Of a stretch of 8,352 nt of DNA, positions 7,016-8,352 are shown in pieces; positions within the stretch are counted from its first letter, which is position 1; every line of letters begins with the position of its first letter. Source of the stretch: Alphaproteobacteria bacterium (GTDB taxonomy: Bacteria; Pseudomonadota; Alphaproteobacteria; Rs-D84); assembly GCA_017642625.1 (NCBI GenBank), contig JAGCOQ010000075.1, positions 1 to 8,352 of the forward strand, in the 5' to 3' direction. The notes under the pieces are model-generated. The model ran no database searches. It saw only the letters and a program-made list of their open reading frames with translations, and was not told the DNA's origin. Both the position numbers and the translations under genes were made by a program.

Positions 7016-7044
7016 CTTGTAAAATACCAAATATTTATTTACAA
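7016..7044 (-). promoter_or_regulatory. Putative rbfA promoter, overlapping the divergent one
   Basis: On the minus strand TTGTAA (7039-7044) lies 17 bp from TACAAG (7016-7021). Both boxes are reused, in the opposite sense, by the rightward promoter at 7017-7045. A nearby alternative is TTGATT (7044-7049) with TATTTT at 16 bp spacing. The hexamers match consensus only moderately. Confidence 0.4.
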
Positions 7045-7045
7045 T
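7017..7045 (+). promoter_or_regulatory. Putative promoter of the YqaA/VTT gene
   Basis: TTGTAA (7017-7022) and TACAAT (7040-7045, 5/6 match) are separated by 17 bp. Transcription would start near 7052, about 29 nt before the ATG at 7081. The region also contains the imperfect inverted repeat TTGCTTGTAAA / TTTACAATCAAGCAA (7013-7023 and 7038-7052). Confidence 0.5.
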
Positions 7046-7080
7046 CAAGCAAAGATTAAACAAAGAAAAACCGAATAACC

Positions 7081-7653
7081 ATGAAATGCGCAGAATGCAT
7101 ATTGTCCCAGGCGGAAAAACCATACTACACCGCAATCGTATTTTTAATGACGGTGTGTGAATCCATATTCCTGTTCGTCCCGCCAGAGGTATTTATGACC
7201 CCCGCCATAATTGCGAACAAGAAACGCGCGGTGCCAATAACACTTGCGGCGACACTGGGGTCAATTGTTGGTGGCGTAATATCATATATGATTGGTCTGT
7301 GGCTGTTTGACTCGGTGGGTTTGTGGCTGATTGAGCATTTTGCATCAATGGAAAAGTTTTACTTGGCCCAAGAAATGTTCATCCGCCATGGCATATTCCT
7401 TATTATCCTTACGGCGTTCACCCCGATACCGTATAAGTTAATGTGTATGACGGCGGGCTTTATCGGTTTCCCATTTTGGTTAATGATTGGCGTATCGGCA
7501 ATATTCCGCACCGGTCGTTTTGTGATTGTTGGTTATTTATTGTGGCGATTCCAAGATGCCGCGAACAAGATTATCAAGAAATACTTTTGGCACCTAACCA
7601 TTGGCGCGGTTGTTGCCGCCATACTGGGCATTGGCCTTATGTGTCTTATTTAA
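7081..7653 (+). CDS. YqaA-family VTT-domain (DedA-like) inner-membrane protein
   Basis: This 190-residue integral membrane protein belongs to the VTT/DedA-like superfamily, in which members are linked to lipid scrambling or undecaprenyl-phosphate recycling and membrane homeostasis. Hydrophobic segments lie at about 17-34, 48-76, 104-116, 126-142 and 172-190. Family features are Glu27 with the following PP (CESIFLFVPPEV), the G-rich stretch TLGSIVGGVISYMIG (58-72), and the re-entrant motif FTPIPYK (113-119) followed by AGFIGF and two Arg residues (143, 146) in FRTGRF. This pattern fits YqaA-type proteins better than classical DedA. The ribosome binding site is weak, and the ATG at 7081 is the only sensible start. 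An N-terminal C-x-x-C (Cys3, Cys6) is unusual. The gene is divergent from rbfA and stands alone, followed by a REP-like palindrome and a terminator. The transported substrate is unknown. Confidence 0.88.
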   Translation: MKCAECILSQAEKPYYTAIVFLMTVCESIFLFVPPEVFMTPAIIANKKRAVPITLAATLGSIVGGVISYMIGLWLFDSVGLWLIEHFASMEKFYLAQEMFIRHGIFLIILTAFTPIPYKLMCMTAGFIGFPFWLMIGVSAIFRTGRFVIVGYLLWRFQDAANKIIKKYFWHLTIGAVVAAILGIGLMCLI

Positions 7654-7701
7654 TTACTTTCTATCATCCCCGTTTCTTTCCTGTCACCCATACAATTTCC
7701 C

Positions 7702-7733
7702 TTTGTCATTCCTGCCTACGCAGGAATGACAAA
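7702..7733. repeat. REP-like perfect palindrome (14-bp stem, CTAC loop)
   Basis: TTTGTCATTCCTGC (7702-7715) and GCAGGAATGACAAA (7720-7733) are perfect inverted repeats around CTAC. The core GTCATTCCTGC...GCAGGAATGAC resembles dispersed extragenic palindromes found in many proteobacteria. Only one copy is in this window. It lies after the YqaA/VTT gene, where it could protect the 3' end of the mRNA. Confidence 0.75.
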
Positions 7734-7751
7734 TGACGTATTTCTTTTAAC

Positions 7752-7777
7752 AAAAAAACCGGCGAACGCCGGTTTTT
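7752..7777. terminator. Bidirectional intrinsic terminator
   Basis: The sequence A7-CCGGC-GAAC-GCCGG-T5 forms a GC-rich stem (7759-7763 with 7768-7772, extendable by A-T pairs) with a 4-nt loop. It has a T-run on the plus strand (7773-7777) and seven A residues (7752-7758) that become a T-run on the minus strand. It serves the converging YqaA/VTT gene (plus) and the fibre-like gene (minus, ending 7794). Confidence 0.88.
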
Positions 7778-7793
7778 ATAAACACACCTTAAT

Positions 7794-8352
7794 TTATTCT
7801 ACCCAAATAGATGCATATGTAGTCGCGTTTTCTGAACCAGATGGAATCTGGACATTCGCTTTCGACACAGTGACCACGCCATCACTCGCCGTCACCCCAG
7901 TCACCACATAACCCGTACCAGACGAAGTTACATTTGCCCCATCACCACTAGACTTTAACTTATCTTGCTTGTTATTAGACAAAGTACTTATTTCATCCGA
8001 CAGAGTATCAGCACTATCTTCAATCAATTCCACCGTTGTCTTGATAGAAGGATATTTCGTCGTGCTGGTGTAATCCGCAGTGGCAAGATTAGACATGTTT
8101 GCAACTTTATTTGCACTTGCTTCTGCACCGCTTATCTTGCTGACTGCTATCGCTGCATTGTCGCTGATATCCGCATTAACGATTGTTCCATCAGTAATAT
8201 CTGAACTGGCAACCGCACTCTTCGTTGCCAATGATCCCAAACCTGACACTTTGCTCGATGCTATCGTAGTTGATACTTCCACCGCACCTGTGCTGGCATT
8301 CGTGGTCAAGATACCACCCTTCGTCGTTTGTGTCTTATCTACCTTACCATTC
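7794..8352 (-). CDS. Fibre- or adhesin-like low-complexity protein, C-terminal part (runs off the right edge)
   Basis: The last 185 codons are visible; the frame is open to the window edge (NGKVDKTQTTKGGILTTNAS...), so the real start lies outside. A TTG at 8307-8309 is in frame but has no special support. The sequence is rich in Ser, Thr, Ala, Val, Gly and Asp and contains no Cys. It holds repeat-like units such as IASSKVSGLGSLAT and IAVSKISG...MSNLAT, and SDITDGTIVNADISDNAAIA, which recall beta-strand repeats of phage tail fibres and bacterial stalk or adhesin proteins. A short helical segment LSDEISTLSNNKQDKL follows, with the KQDKL motif common in such proteins. The end is GVVTVSKANVQIPSGSENAT and then YASIWVE. 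I infer a surface-exposed or fibre structure; no membrane anchor is seen. A prophage tail protein is an alternative, but no other phage structural gene is here. Confidence 0.7.
   Translation of the reverse strand, partial: NGKVDKTQTTKGGILTTNASTGAVEVSTTIASSKVSGLGSLATKSAVASSDITDGTIVNADISDNAAIAVSKISGAEASANKVANMSNLATADYTSTTKYPSIKTTVELIEDSADTLSDEISTLSNNKQDKLKSSGDGANVTSSGTGYVVTGVTASDGVVTVSKANVQIPSGSENATTYASIWVE

Noticed and set aside
2003..8352. A prophage or integrated island made of the integrase-like gene and the fibre-like gene
   Set aside because: Core genes (lepA, rbfA) lie between them, no phage structural, lysis or replication genes are present, no tRNA or att repeats are seen, and the integrase-like protein lacks catalytic residues.
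1..8352. tRNA, rRNA, CRISPR arrays, insertion sequences
   Set aside because: No cloverleaf or rRNA-like sequence, no regularly spaced direct repeats, and no transposase or terminal inverted repeats were seen on either strand.

Overview
The window looks like a chromosomal segment from an alphaproteobacterium, moderately AT-rich and possibly from a host-associated lineage. The evidence is the set of housekeeping proteins (FabF, AcpP, LepA/EF4, RbfA, and a YqaA-type VTT membrane protein with the FTPIPYK motif) and a KQDKL-containing, Ser/Thr/Ala-rich surface- or fibre-like protein. The host lineage is inference from protein style; no rRNA or tRNA gene is present to anchor it.

Layout, left to right. 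Positions 1-128 (minus) hold the 5' end of a small unknown gene with its own strong promoter. Positions 261-1876 (minus) hold acpP followed by fabF, separated by an intrinsic terminator; acpP has two tandem sigma70-like promoters. Positions 2003-4340 (minus) hold a tyrosine-recombinase-like protein that has lost most of its catalytic residues, preceded by three consecutive small Cys-rich genes that look like diverged paralogs of one another. These four lie tightly downstream of lepA (4342-6135, minus) with gaps of 1, 19, 4 and 20 nt, so they look like one transcription unit driven from a promoter at 6162-6190. Upstream of that, rbfA (6635-6991) and a GNAT acetyltransferase (6199-6633) form a coupled minus-strand pair. 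A face-to-face divergent promoter region (about 7016-7045) separates rbfA from the rightward YqaA/VTT membrane protein gene (7081-7653). A REP-like perfect palindrome and a bidirectional terminator follow. The 3' part of a leftward fibre- or adhesin-like gene fills 7794-8352 and runs off the window.

Functionally the window combines fatty-acid synthesis (AcpP carrier plus KAS II condensing enzyme), ribosome maturation and translation (RbfA, LepA and perhaps a GNAT modifier), one membrane protein and one surface protein. The unexplained part is the lepA-linked cluster: three Cys/His-motif small proteins and a catalytically degenerate integrase-like protein, all intact and with good ribosome binding sites. 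That cluster is the best candidate here for an undescribed system. There is no CRISPR array, no insertion sequence, no RNA gene that I can recognise, and no gene-free stretch longer than about 140 bases.
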